Part shown: in pieces, positions 46,686-58,585 of the stretch | Position numbering within the stretch: the first letter of the stretch is position 1 | How the letters are laid out: each line of letters opens with the position of its first letter | Source: Megaleporinus macrocephalus | Taxonomy: Eukaryota; Chordata; Actinopteri; Characiformes; Anostomidae | Reading direction: 5' to 3' | DNA length: 64,000 nucleotides | NCBI GenBank assembly: GCA_021613375.1 | Contig: CM038718.1 | Location: forward strand, 40,115,421-40,179,420 | Made by a program: the position numbers and the translations under genes | The notes under the pieces: generated by a model | Database searches by the model: none | Seen by the model: only the letters and a program-made list of their open reading frames with translations | What the model was told of the DNA's origin: nothing

Positions 46686-46686
<1 letters not shown>
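44775..46686. other. Long single-copy region, candidate regulatory sequences
   Basis: No tandem structure. 45490-45660 holds GATAATTAGCATTGCAAAGT, GCCAATTAGCGCCATGCAAA and CTGACAATTGTGGGGCAG: homeodomain, octamer-like and GC-box-like motifs packed together. Frames at 45415-45900 (161 codons, minus), 46167-46550 (127 codons) and others have no recognised domain. CCCCAACAGC is repeated at 46300-46320. I call no gene. Confidence 0.4.
45656..45706 (+). other. G-rich tract, G-quadruplex candidate
   Basis: Several G runs of 3 to 7 in 50 bp (GGGTGGGTGGGGGGTGGGAG, then CGGGGGGGAAG and GGGAGGGGGGTTG). Confidence 0.7.
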
Positions 46687-46726
<40 letters not shown>

Positions 46727-46765
46727 GATTATTATTATTATTAATAATAATAATAATAATAATAA
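46687..46765. repeat. ATT/AAT microsatellite, self-complementary
   Basis: (ATT)n followed by (AAT)n; the two halves pair as a hairpin. Confidence 0.96.
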
Positions 46766-46824
46766 ATCCAAACAGCTTAGTGCCTGCTCCTCTAAGTTGC
46801 CTTTCTACTAGAACCTTCTACTAG

Positions 46825-47085
46825 GACAATGAGTCACTGCTGGACTGAGGATAGTCCACCAACCAAAACTATCCAGACAGCAGTGTCCTGTGGGCGTTGT
46901 CCTGTATCCACTGATGTAGGACTAGAGGAACACTAACTGTGCAGCAGCAGATGTGGACTGTGAGTGGGTCCTGTGGGGGTTCAGACCATTAAAGAACAGA
47001 GTAACCAGGTATACAGAGATAAAGATGGACTACAGTCTGAGAGTGTATCTCCTACATGGTCAGTAAGTGTAGATACCAGGGTGAA
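46825..47085 (+). mobile_element. Element FB, fragment 4
   Basis: GTCACTGCTGGACTGAGGAT, CCAACCAAAACTATCCAGAC and GAGGAACACTAACTGTGCAG are the FB middle. Then TCCTGTGGGGGTTCAGACCA and GATGGACTACAGTCTGAGAG give an inverted outer part. An internal piece is deleted between them at about 46945-46960. Confidence 0.8.
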
Positions 47086-48045
47086 CTGAGAAGGGGGCAG
47101 CTTGCTGTGTCTCTTTGTGAACTTCTATGTATGAAAATCTTTCATTTTGAAACAGATACGAAGAAAAAAGGTGAAGGTGGGCTTCATCGGCTGCACAGCA
47201 GGAAACAGTTGAGCTGAGCGTGACCCTTGAAACATGTGATTGTGAGTATTTGCTGTATGTGGTTTTCTTATATAACATAATTCTCATAAAGCTTCATTGT
47301 AGGAGCTTCATCAATGGGACGTATAGTAGATATCTGTCGTCCCCATTCAGCGTGTCCCAGCTGGATTCCTCTAATGCCTTCTCCTTTAATGCCACGCTGC
47401 GAGTGGGCGTAGAGATGAAAGACGTCCTGTTTCTCTCGTTTCTAATTTCCTTTTGAATCCAGTTGGCGATTGAACGAGTAAGCAGAGACTCTGGCCACGA
47501 ATAAAACTCCTTCAGACGATACGGAGAGAAAAAAAAAAGAAAAACCCTGAACGGTCCGCAGCCCCGCAGAAAGAGAACAGACGCCGACGTGGGATTTAAT
47601 CTCTGGAAAATGAATCACAGACACGTCGCCCAAATTTGAACAGCTATGAGCTTCTTTTATTGATTTGTTTGGTTTGGGTTTTTTTCCTCCACCTGTACGC
47701 AAGAGCAGATAGACGCTCCTCGTATCGATCAGCGAGTCTTTCAAACCGCAGAGTAAGGAGAAAACGGATACGGGGCGGTTATTTGAGCTCAGATGACTCA
47801 TACTGTACTTCTGCTTTGGAACTGGGTCACATTCATGAAGTTTTGCGCGATCAGGCTTGGCCATCAGCAGATAGCGCCGTAGACCAGAGGAGGGAAGGTT
47901 TAGCCCCAGCCTTCTCCCTAATGCAATTTCCACAGGCCCGTGGGGAAATGAGGAGGAGCAGGTGAGTCTGCGGCACGTGAAGGGAATGTAAATGGGAAAA
48001 GCGTCAAACTGCAAACTCAGACTCAAATCCAGTGAAGTCAGTTAC
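47086..48045. other. Single-copy region
   Basis: Non-repetitive. The frame at 47442-48026 (194 codons, minus) is rich in Ser/Leu without a recognised domain and contains no clear splice sites. The plus frame 47636-47965 (109 codons) overlaps it. I do not call either a gene, but the minus frame is among the longest non-repeat frames in the window. Confidence 0.35.
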
Positions 48046-50670
48046 CAGAACTTCTGACTGGACTCGACTGTAGTCAACAAAATTCTGTCTGAACTCGACT
48101 GTAACCCAATAAAATTCTGACTGGACTCGACTGTAACCCAACTAAATTCTGTCTGGACTAGACTGTAACCCAATAAAGTTCTGTCTGAACTCGACTGTAA
48201 CCCAATAAAATTCTGACTGGACTCGACTGTAACCCAACTAAATTCTGTCTGGACTCGACTGTAACCCAATAAAATTCTGACTGGACTCGACTGTAACCCA
48301 ACTAAATTCTGTCTGGACTCGACTGTAACCCAATAAAGTTCTGTCTGAACTCGACTGTAACCCAATAAAATTCTGTCTGGACTCAACTGTAACCCAACTA
48401 AATTCTGTCTGGACTCGACTGTAACCCAACTAAATTCTGTCTGGACTAGACTGTAACCCAACTAAATTCTGACTGAACTCGACTGTAACCCAACAAAATT
48501 CTGTCTGGACTAGACTGTAACCCAACTAAATTCTGACTGAACTAGACTGTAACCCAACTAAATTCTGTCTAGACTAGACTGTAACCCAATAAAATTCTGT
48601 CTGGACTAGACTGTAACCCAACTAAATTCTGACTGAACTCGACTGTAACCCAACAAAATTCTGTCTGGACTAGACTGTAACCCAACTAAATTCTGACTGA
48701 ACTAGACTGTAACCCAATAAAATTCTGACTGAACTAGACTGTAACCCAACTAAATTCTGACTGAACTAGACTGTAACCCAACTAAATTCTGACTGAACTC
48801 GACTGTAACCCAACAAAATTCTGTCTGGACTAGACTGTAACCCAACTAAATTCTGACTGAACTAGACTGTAACCCAACTAAATTCTGTCTAGACTAGACT
48901 GTAACCCAATAAAATTCTGTCTGGACTAGACTGTAACCCAACTAAATTCTGACTGAACTCGACTGTAACCCAACAAAATTCTGTCTGGACTAGACTGTAA
49001 CCCAACTAAATTCTGACTGAACTAGACTGTAACCCAATAAAATTCTGACTGAACTAGACTGTAACCCAACAAAATTCTGACTGAACTCGACTGTAACCCA
49101 ACTAAATTCTGACTGAACTAGACTGTAACCCAACTAAATTCTGACTGAACTAGACTGTAACCCAACAAAATTCTGTCTAGACTAGACTGTAACCCAATAA
49201 AATTCTGTCTGGACTAGACTGTAACCCAACTAAATTCTGACTGAACTAGACTGTAACCCAACAAAATTCTGTCTGGACTAGACTGTAACCCAACAAAATT
49301 CTGACTGAACTCGACTGTAACCCAACTAAATTCTGTCTGGACTAGACTGTAACCCAACTAAATTCTGACTGAACTAGACTGTAACCCAATAAAATTCTGT
49401 CTGGACTAGACTGTAACCCAACTAAATTCTGTCTGGACTAGACTGTAACCCAACAAAATTCTGACTGAACTCGACTGTAACCCAACTAAATTCTGTCTGG
49501 ACTAGACTGTAACCCAACTAAATTCTGACTGAACTAGACTGTAACCCAACAAAATTCTGACTGAACTAGACTGTAACCCAACAAAATTCTGTCTGGACTA
49601 GACTGTAACCCAACTAAATTCTGACTGAACTAGACTGTAACCCAATAAAATTCTGTCTGGACTAGACTGTAACCCAACTAAATTCTGACTGAACTAGACT
49701 GTAACCCAATAAAATTCTGTCTGGACTAGACTGTAACCCAACTAAATTCTGACTGAACTAGACTGTAACCCAACTAAATTCTGACTGAACTAGACTGTAA
49801 CCCAATAAAATTCTGACTGAACTAGACTGTAACCCAACAAAATTCTGACTGAACTCGACTGTAACCCAACTAAATTCTGACTGAACTAGACTGTAACCCA
49901 ACTAAATTCTGACTGAACTAGACTGTAACCCAACAAAATTCTGTCTAGACTAGACTGTAACCCAATAAAATTCTGTCTGGACTAGACTGTAACCCAACTA
50001 AATTCTGACTGAACTAGACTGTAACCCAACAAAATTCTGACTGAACTCGACTGTAACCCAACTAAATTCTGTCTGGACTAGACTGTAACCCAACTAAATT
50101 CTGACAGAACTAGACTGTAACCCAATAAAATTCTGACTGAACTCGACTGTAACCCAATAAAATTCTGACTGAACTAGACTGTAGCCCAACAAAATTCTGA
50201 CTGAACTCAACTGTAACCCAACTAAATTCTGTCTGGACTAGACTGTAACCCAACTAAATTCTGACTGAACTAGACTGTAACCCAACAAAATTTTGACTGA
50301 ACTAGACTGTAGCCCAACAAAATTCTGTCTGGACTATAGACTGTAATCCAATAAAATTCTGTCTAGACTATAGACTGTAGCCCAACAAAATTCTGTCTGA
50401 ACCGACAGTAGACAACAAAAATCTGTTTAAACTCGACTGTAACCCAATAAAGTTCTGTCTGATCTAGACTGTAACCAAACAAAATTTTGTCTGAACTCGA
50501 CTGTATTCAACAAAATTCACTTTGAACTCGACTGTAGTCAACAAAATTCTGTTTAAACTAGACTGCAACCCAACAAAACTATGTCTGAACTCAACTGTAA
50601 CCCAATAAAATTCTCTTCCAATCAATTGTTGTCAATAAATTCCATCTGAACTCGACTGTGGTCAACAGAA
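48046..50670. repeat. 32-bp minisatellite D with nested higher-order repeats
   Basis: About 82 units with core CTGTAACCCAACTAAATTCT followed by GACTGAACTAGA. Two higher-order periods are visible. A 10-unit block of 320 bp relates 48481-48780 to 48801-49100. A 24-unit block of 768 bp relates 49033-49180 to 49801-49948. The right end (50290-50670) decays. The 139- and 63-codon minus frames at the left end are artefacts. Confidence 0.96.
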
Positions 50671-52010
50671 TTATGTTTACGTATTAAAAACCTGGAGGAC
50701 ACTTCTACACTGACTAAATCCTGATAGTATTTTTCATTCCTTCATGTCGTGTAGGCTGGAGATAAACTGTATTCCTGCCACAACCAGACAGGCAGTTGTT
50801 CCAGTGCTTGCATATCAAAAGCCTGTTCTACTCAGCGTGAATTCCTGTGGTGGTGATTCCTGCTGGTAATTATTGTACATGTTGGCAGATACTTCTAGCA
50901 TATGGTCATTTTTGATTGGTCAGCAGCCGGTAAACTCTGTTTAAGCCATAATAAGGTTCCAGGATAAAACCGAATGAGATGTGAGAGTCGCTCTGATAGA
51001 GATTTCTCCTGGCTGGGAGAGAAAACGAGATTCTGGCATTCATAGAGACGCTGAGAGATCAATTCTGGGTTTAGTTTTCTGGTCAATTTCTCGTTCCAGT
51101 AACGTTCAGGTGCAATTCTGCCGGCTCTATGACTATTATCAGAGAATATCCCTGAGCAGGGTCATCGCACCACTCACTCGGCCGATAGATTAACAGTCTG
51201 TGCTCAGTCAAAATCATATATACAGTCTAGTACACAGGTTTGGGCAACGCTGGTCAAATTCTATGTGTGTGTTGATGGTTTAAGGGGTTAATTACTGGTG
51301 GTTCATTGAATTTACCCATTTGTTGTGGTCCCAAATCTGGTGACACTCCTCACCCTCATCTCACCCCCCCAGCTCTGGTGAGTCAGTGTACTCCATCGCC
51401 CAGTATTCCTAGTAAACATGACATCCACATCTACAACATCCGCCAATTACAGCCCACTCCATCAATCCATGCCAACAATATTCTGACATATGTTCACCCC
51501 TGGTGTTTACCTGTTTATCAGCACAGTCTACCTTCGTTTGCTCTCTCTTTGACTTTTGGCTTCTCCTCTGACTGGTTTTTGATTTTTGCCTTTCGACCTC
51601 ACCCCCGTTTTACTCTTTCACTCCGTGCTGTCTTGGTTTCGACTTGCTCTGACCTGTTTTTGCACTACAGCTTTGAAAAACGCTGCTGTTATTCAGGTCA
51701 ACTCCTTCACGAGGCTCTGGGTTTTGGAGCATTGCAGTACTGGAGAAACGTAGAGCAAGAAATGTGGCATGTGCACCAGTAATGTCTGAACTAGAATGTA
51801 GATTTTGAGAGGGTCTGTAATGGTGCAAGGTAGCCCACCACCAGTATGAAGAGTGTGAATAATGAACTTAGGGTGGTAGTACGGGGCAGGTTTTGTGTAT
51901 TCACCTTGGTGTCCTGTCGTAGAAGGGAATGAAGGACAAATGGGAGGTAAAGGGAACTCTCTCTCTTTACTCTTCCTGAGGTAACGACTGTCCTCCTGTC
52001 TGTTGAAGGC
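50671..52010. other. Single-copy region, possible old retroposon pieces
   Basis: 51480-51700 is T- and C-rich with CTTTGACTTTTGGCTTCTCC and GTTTTTGATTTTTGCCTTTC. This style is seen in untranslated regions of fish retroelements, but I cannot assign it. The frame 51306-51782 (158 codons) has no domain. Confidence 0.35.
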
Positions 52011-52460
52011 TGTTGAAGGACTGATCATCAGGGCCTCCTCCTCACCATCACCAGCCAGCTCTCCCGTCCATCTGTGTTACTGCTACACCCTCAGTTACAT
52101 CACTGTACCATCCAGATGCACCAGCATTGAGATAAGATGGGACTGTTTCAGCTCCGCCCACTTTACATAAAGACTCAGTCACAGACTGCCTCAGTCAGAG
52201 ACTGCCTCTACCTGTGCAGCTTCTAAAGCTTTACTATCCAGATTTCAAACAGAGACTCTTTTCTTTGGTGTTTAGTTTATTAAACTGTAAATACTGTTTG
52301 ATCAGAGGAGGACGGGTCTCAGCTTGTGAGTCTGGTTCCTCCCAAGGTTTCTTCCTCCAGTCTGAGGGAGGTGTTCTAGCCACTGTTGCCTCTGGTTTGC
52401 TCACTGGGGGATATATGTTGTAACTGTCTGTTTTCTTGACTTGACTTGACTTGGGACTGC
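52011..52460 (+). mobile_element. Fish LINE/SINE 3' end with CTTGA tail
   Basis: CTGGTTCCTCCCAAGGTTTC, TTCCTCCAGTCTGAGGGAGG and CCACTGTTGCCTCTGGTTTG match a 3' region spread widely in teleosts. It ends in tandem CTTGA units (about 52434-52452), like a LINE-type simple tail. A related piece is at 62976-63045. Confidence 0.6.
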
Positions 52461-53085
52461 TTAATGTTGTTGGGGGGGATTCACCTTCAGGGTGGGAGAG
52501 GGGTCCATACGGCACCTTTAATGTATTCACCCAAAGTCTTGCATAGAACTGTAAAGCCCAGAGCTGCCACATACTATACAGCCAAATGATTAAACAGTGA
52601 TTACTGTAGTTAACAAGACTTTGTGATGGACTGCTGACCAGACCAGGGTGTTTCCTTCCCCACACCCCCCGATATCCCCCCACACAACCCAGGAGGATAA
52701 GCAGTACAGATGAGGAGTGTATAAGTGAGAGTGACTCTGTTGCGGTGTGTTAGATTAAAGTTGAGCCCCAGATGATTGGGCTGTTTATTTTTCTCACAAG
52801 GCCGGTAGTGAATGCTGGCGTGACCCCAGAGGAGAGCGGGCGCGCTGACGGAGTGGAGAGTTTAGTCATTTCAGCTGTTTTTTTTTTTTCTTGACAAAAC
52901 TTTGACCTCAGTGTTTTGACAGGAAATCTTTTCCTCCGTCTCGGGTTGCGGGATGTTTTGGCCACGGTAGCGGTTTTTACTCTACAGGAAATAAAGCAAA
53001 TGCACCTTCATGGAACTACAGATGATGTGGATTAAAGGTCCACCGTCACAGCATCTTCACCTTATTCTGAAAACAATGACTCATT
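52461..53085. other. Single-copy stretch
   Basis: Contains GGAGGATAAGCAGTACAGAT (about 52693), a short match to a common fish repeat tail, and a T run at 52878-52889. No gene. Confidence 0.35.
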
Positions 53086-54390
53086 ATATACCAACAGATA
53101 TATCAGCTCCACTGACCATACAGGAGCTCCACCTACAGACTGTAGTTCATCTGATTCTCTGTATACATTATTACTCTGTTGTGTTAGTGTGTATTGTGCT
53201 GGTGTGAGTGGATCAGACACAGCTTCTGGAGTGTTTAAACACTGTGTCCACTCACTGTCCACTCTATTAGACACTCCTACTACTTGCTGGTCCACCTTGT
53301 AGATGTAAAGTCAGAGAGACAGTTTGTGTTCCTGTAGTCCTTAATCAGTGGTAACAGGACGCTGACCCCAGGACGCTGCCCACAGGATGCCGCCCATAGG
53401 ATGCCGCCCATGTGACACTGCCCACAGGACGATGCCCACAAGACGTTGTCCATAGGATGGCGTCCACAAGACACTGCCTACGTGACACTGCTGACAGGAC
53501 ACTGCCCACAGGATCCTGTCCACCAGTTGCTACTCCCTAGATGCTGTTTCATGGATAGCTTTGGTAGGTGGACAATCTTCAGTCCAGCAGTGACAATAGG
53601 ATGCTGTCCATATGACACTGCCCACAGGAAGCTGCCCATAGGACGCTGCCCATAGGACGTTATCCATAGGATGCCAGCCACAGGACGCTGTGCATGGGAT
53701 GCCGCCCACACTATGCTGCCCACGTGTCATTGCCCACAGGGCGGTGCCCATAGGATGCTGCCCATGTGACACTACCAACAGGACGATGCTCACAGGACGT
53801 TGTCCATAGGATGCCGCCCACAGGACGCTGTCCATGGGATGCCGCCCACAGTATGCTGCCCATGTGACACTGCCCACAGAACGCTGCCCACAAAATGGTG
53901 CTCATAGGATGCTGCCCATGTGACACTGCCCACAGGACACTTCCTATAGGATGCCACTCACAGGACACTGCTCACAGGATGCTGCTCCCTAGATCCAGTT
54001 TACTAGATAGTTTTGGTTGGTGGACAATGCTCAGTCCAGCAGGAAGCTGTCCAGGATGCCGCCCACAGTATGCTGCCACATGACACTGCCCACAAGACAC
54101 TGGCCACAGGATGGTGGCCATAGGATGCTGCCCATGTGACACTGCCCACAGGACGCGTCCTATAGGATGCCACCCACGGGACACTGCCCAAAGAAAGCTG
54201 CCCACTAGATGCTGTTGTCTGGATAGTTGGTTGGTGGACGATTCTCAGTCCAGCAGTGACTTTGAGATATTTAAACACTCCAGCAGCAGCACTGCTGTGT
54301 CTGATCCACTCACACCAGCACAACACACACTACCTAACACACCACCACCACATCAGTGTCACTGCAGTGCTGAGAATGACCCACCTCCCT
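53086..54390 (-). mobile_element. Element FB, copy 5, with a 15-bp internal array
   Basis: The outer part ATATCAGCTCCACTGACCAT, AGACTGTAGTTCATCTGATT lies at 53099-53155. Then CCACCTTGTAGATGTAAAGT (about 53291) marks the middle. The opposite outer part is TTAAACACTCCAGCAGCAGC, CTGATCCACTCACACCAGCA, GCACTGCAGTGCTGAGAATG at 54270-54385. Between them the GTCC-TGTGGGC region has expanded into an array. This copy has both ends but no 45-bp array. Confidence 0.8.
53355..54215. repeat. 15-bp minisatellite in FB copy 5, with longer blocks
   Basis: Units such as CAGGACGCTGCCCAC and AGGATGCCGCCCATA. A longer segment, CTCCCTAGATGCTGTTTCAT then TAGCTTTGGTAGGTGGACAA, with TCAGTCCAGCAG, appears at about 53530-53595. 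It recurs at 53988-54042 and 54205-54262, so the array grew as larger blocks that include FB body. Frames of 60-115 codons are artefacts. Confidence 0.92.
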
Positions 54391-54830
54391 AAAAGTCCCA
54401 GTTTCATACTGGAGCACTAAAAAGTGGCAGAACCAGTTCAGACCTGTATTTCGTCATCTGCATAAAGCAGGTACACCACTCAGTGGAGGCGGGCGCCGGC
54501 GTCTGGTCCGGTGGGCGGCAGAGGTCACCTTGGAGAAGGCGGTGAAGTATTAAGAGATTAGGGGCGGCGGCTCCCCCTGTGGTCCCGGCAGGCGCAGGTG
54601 CCGATTGGCCGCAGAGAGAGGGCCAGAGGCCGTGTGAGCGTTCCTCCGCAGCCTGTCACCCACAACCCTGAGAGATGAAGGTCACTCCGCGGAGGCCAGA
54701 GGGAGGAGAGCGGGGTGGACATCAAAACGTGATGGACACTGTGGAGAACGAGGGGAGCGCTGCTGAGAGGGAGCTGGAACATCTGCAGACGGAGGGAGGA
54801 GAGGCCGAGGTTGAGGAGAGGGAGAGGAAT
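54391..54830. other. CpG-rich single-copy stretch
   Basis: GC- and CpG-rich 54480-54820 without repeats or a recognised gene. Confidence 0.4.
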
Positions 54831-55330
54831 TATGGGTAATGAATTACAGCAGGTCTACTTCTGCTTCTCGCCATCCAAATAACTCCAAACACATTCAGTG
54901 GTGTTGAGGTTCTGGGTTCTGGGGTGGTCAGTTCATTGTTCAGAGACCACCAACATGGACAATGTTCTTCTTTGTTTGATGTGTCTGTATCTCCTTTTCT
55001 CAGTGAGGAGCTTCTTGAACAGCTACACATCCTTTCAGACCCACAGTCTTGAGGGGTCTCCTCACAGTGGAAGGATGGACGGAAACACCTGTGGATGTTC
55101 TCGGATCTCAAGGTGGAGCTTGATGTTCTTCTCACTCTCAAAGACCAAAGCTGTTTATCTGATGGCAGACAGTGTTGGTGGATCTGCCAGGTCTTCCAGG
55201 GGGTTGTTTGGAGTCTCATTGTTTCTGTAGCTGTTAAGGAGTTTGTTGAACTCTCAGTTCTGGAAGCTGTTCGAAATCTATTGTTGGGGAAATCTATGGT
55301 CTGTGAGCAGAATGAGAGTCATGGCAACCG
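54831..55330 (-). mobile_element. Dispersed repeat T2, copy 1
   Basis: The minus strand carries TGTAGCTGTTCAAGAAGCTC, GAAAAGGAGATACAGACACA and AACCTCAACACCACTGAATG, all repeated in the same order at 63120-63280. A minus frame contains NLNTTECVW and SYLDGE, reminiscent of the PDLNPIEHLW-type region of Tc1 transposases. The transposase link is weak; the dispersed repeat itself is certain. Confidence 0.6.
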
Positions 55331-55384
55331 AAGCCGTGCCAAACCTAAAATAGCTCAAAATGAGGAATTTCAATAGTTCAGTGT

Positions 55385-56965
55385 TTGAGACGTAAACAGA
55401 GAGTCTCAGAGTGTGAAATGGTTCAGATTGTGTTTATAGTGAGGGTGATGGTGTTTACAGTGGTGGTGATGGTGTTTACAGGGGTGGTAATGGTGTTTAC
55501 ATTGATGATGTTTACAGTGGTGGTGATGTTTACATTGATGATGTTTACAGTGGTGGTGATGTTGTTTACAGTGGTGGTGGTGATGGTGTTTACAGTGGTG
55601 GTGGTGATGTTTACATTGATGTTGTTTACAGTGGTGGTGATGTTTACATTGATGATGTTTACAGTGGTGGTGATGTTGTTTACAGTGGTGGTGGTGATGG
55701 TGTTTACAGGGGTGGTAATGGTGTTTACAGTGGTGGTGATGGTGTTTACAGTGGTGGTGATGATGTTTACATTGATGATGTTTACAGTGGTGGTGATGTT
55801 GTTTACAGTGGTGGTGATGGTGTTTACAGTGGTGGTGATAATGTTTACAGTGGTGGTGATGGTGTTTACAGTGGTGGTGATGATGTTTACAGTGGTGGTG
55901 GTGTTTACAGTGATGGTGATGTTTACAGTGGTGGTGATGTTTACAGTTGTGGTGATGGTGTTTACACTGATGGTGTTTACAGTGGTGGTGATGGTGTTTA
56001 CAGTGGTGGTGATAATGTTTACAGTGGTGGTGGTGTTTAAAGTGATGGTGATGTTTACAGTGGTGGTGATGTTGTTTACAGTGGTGGTGGTGATGGTGTT
56101 TACAGTGGTGGTGATGTTGTTTACAGTGGTGGTGATGGTGTTTACAGTGGTGGTGGTGATGGTGTTTACAGTGGTGGTGATGTTGTTTACAGTGGTGGTG
56201 ATGGTGTTTACAGTGGTGGTGATGGTGTTTACAGTTGTGATGGTGTTTACAGTGGTGGTGATGTTGTTTACAGTGGTGGTGATGTTGTTTACAGTGGTGG
56301 TGATGATGTTTACAGTGGTGGTGATGTTGTTTACAGTGGTGGTGATGATGTTTACAGTGGTGGTGATGGTGTTTACAGTTGTGATGGTGTTTAGAGTGGT
56401 GGTGGTGATGGTGTTTACAGTGGTGGTGATGTTGTTTACAGTGGTGGTGATGGTGTTTACAGTGGTGGTGGTGATGGTGTTTACAGTGGTGGTGATGTTG
56501 TTTACAGTGGTGGTGATGATGTTTACAGTGGTGGTGATGGTGTTTACAGTGGTGGTGATGTTGTTTACAGTAGTGGTGATGTTGTTTACAGTGGTGGTGA
56601 TGGTGTTTACAGTGGTGGTGATGTTGTTTACAGAAGTGGTGATGGTAACCAGGGGTCTTCATGTCTATAACACAAATATACACATTATATTTTCTGTCAA
56701 ACCCCTTAGTGAACCTACACGTGTCTTCTGAGTTTATATGAATTTGAAAATAGTATGTTTGTCTTTGGGGACTATTTTGCTTCAGCATGTATCCCTCCAC
56801 CATGAATGGACTGAAATACCTGAATTAAAATACATTTTTTGCCAAAACCTTATTGCTATCCTCCCCATAAAACAAGACATCATAATCATAACCATCTACT
56901 GTAATAACCTCCTGTGAGGGAGCTTATAGAGGTGGACGTCTGGTTCCATTCACCACCACTGTGAA
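55385..56965 (-). mobile_element. Element A, copy 4, inverted, with the largest array
   Basis: Reading the minus strand: left end TTCACAGTGGTGGTGAATGG at 56965-56946, body with GTATCCCTCCACCATGAATG (plus strand, 56791-56810), then an array of about 58 units (55440-56645). Plus-strand units read GTTTACAGTGGTGGTGATGG. The right flank at 55385-55435 matches copy 2. A 448-codon plus frame and a 465-codon His-rich minus frame come from units of 18, 21 or 24 bp and are not genes. Confidence 0.85.
55440..56645. repeat. 21-bp minisatellite of element A, copy 4
   Basis: Units GTTTACAGTGGTGGTGATGG plus one base, with 12-, 18- and 24-bp variants. ATGTTTACATTGATGATG recurs in the left third. A block at about 56060-56240 is repeated at about 56400-56540. 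Confidence 0.96.
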
Positions 56966-57474
56966 CACTGTTTCTCTTAATTACTGATGTACAGTGTTAA
57001 TCAATGGACCTTGTTTCTCTCCCATATTATTATAAAAACATATGATTCACTAACAGTAGTTTAGTGTGCTGGCGAACGGAAGCACTCAGTTGTCTCGTCT
57101 GACGGAATAAGTGTTTCTGATATCAAAACCGAGTCATATATGATATATATTCTCTTTTAAATGTATGTGTGCTTATCATACAGTGGTCGCTTTCATGTGG
57201 CAGTAGATAAAACAGCAGCACATGGAAAGTGCAGATGAAGCACGCTGATAATGTTTACTCTGTAGATCATGGATATGCACAGCACGGCAGTATTATCTTC
57301 AATTCTATTTGAAGTATTAGTTCATGCGAGCGCCTCCGCCACTGCAGGACCTGCGTGTAGAGGTTAAAGGAATGTTCTGAACTTTGAGTTGGAAGTGAGG
57401 TTTATGAGGTTCAATACTTCTCCTGCTTGCACATTAAATAAACTGGGTCAATCAGAGTGGTTCGGTGTGAACTG
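56966..57474. other. Single-copy stretch
   Basis: Non-repetitive, no gene recognised. Confidence 0.4.
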
Positions 57475-58505
57475 GTCACAGTGGTGGTGAATGGAACCAG
57501 ACGTCCACCTCAAAAAACTCCCTCAAAGAAAGATATTACAGTAGATTGTTCTAAATACACTGTCTGTTTATGAGCGTTCAATTCCATTCATGGTGGAGGG
57601 ATACATGTTGCAGATCGCTGTGAGGCAAAATAGTCCCCAAAGAATACATACTACTTACTATTTTACATACTAAACGCAAAAGACACATGTAGGCTCTCTG
57701 GTGGGTTTAATAGTAAATACAATGTGTAGATTTGTGTTGTAGATATCAAGACCCCTCCACCACCCTTCACCACCACTGTTAACACCATCACCACAATCTC
57801 CAGCTCTGTAAACACCATCACCACCAATGTAAACACCATCACTACCACTGTAAACACCATCACCACCACTGTAAACACCATCACCACCACTGTAAACACC
57901 ATCATCACCACTGTAAACACCATCACCACCACTGTAAACATTACCACCACTGTAAACATTACCACCACTGTAAACAGCATCACCACCACTGTTAACACCA
58001 TCACCACCACTGTAAACACCATCATCACCACTGTAAACACCATCATCACCACTTTAAACACCATCACCACCACTGTAAACACCATCACCACCACTGTAAA
58101 CATTACCACCACTGTAAACACCATCACCACAATCTCCAGCTCTGTAAACACCATCACCACCAATGTAAACATCATGACCACCACTGTAAACACCATCACT
58201 ACCACTGTAAACACCATCACCACCACTGTTAACACCATCACCACCACTGTAAACACCATCACCACCACTGTAAACATTACCACCACTGTAAACAGCATCA
58301 GTACCAATGTAAACAGCATCACCACCACTGTAATCAGCATCACCACCACTGTAAATACCATCACCACCACTTTAAACATCATCACCACCACTGTAAATAC
58401 CATCACCACCACTTTAAACATCATCACCACCACTGTAAATACCACCACCACTGTAAACATCACCACCACTGTAAACAGCATCACCACCACTGTAAACAGT
58501 TTAAG
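57475..58505 (+). mobile_element. Element A, copy 5
   Basis: The left end GTCACAGTGGTGGTGAATGG is at 57476. The body has CATTCATGGTGGAGGGATAC (57586), GGTGGGTTTAATAGTAAATA, then about 34 array units (57765-58500). A block of about 350 bp that starts at ATCACCACAATCTCCAGCTC (57788) recurs at 58125. The minus 301-codon frame is an artefact. Confidence 0.9.
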
Positions 58506-58585
58506 AGATAGTGTGACTGGAAATGACTTTCTTGGTTGATCCTTGTGAGAGAAATGTATAGTTTTCAATTTAAATCTGGTTGGAA

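Noticed and set aside
47442..48026. Possible 194-codon gene on the minus strand
   Set aside because: No domain, unclear codon use, overlap with another open frame on the plus strand, and the start lies against a repeat array. Kept as an unassigned open frame only.
48046..50670. CRISPR-like regular spacing of a conserved core
   Set aside because: The intervals are not unique spacers but part of the same 32-bp unit; the setting is a vertebrate genome and there are no cas genes.
55385..56803. 448-codon and 465-codon frames, one of them His/Cys-rich like a metal-binding protein
   Set aside because: Same repeat in inverted orientation; the His-His-Cys pattern is the unit CACCACTGTAAACATCAC read in one phase.
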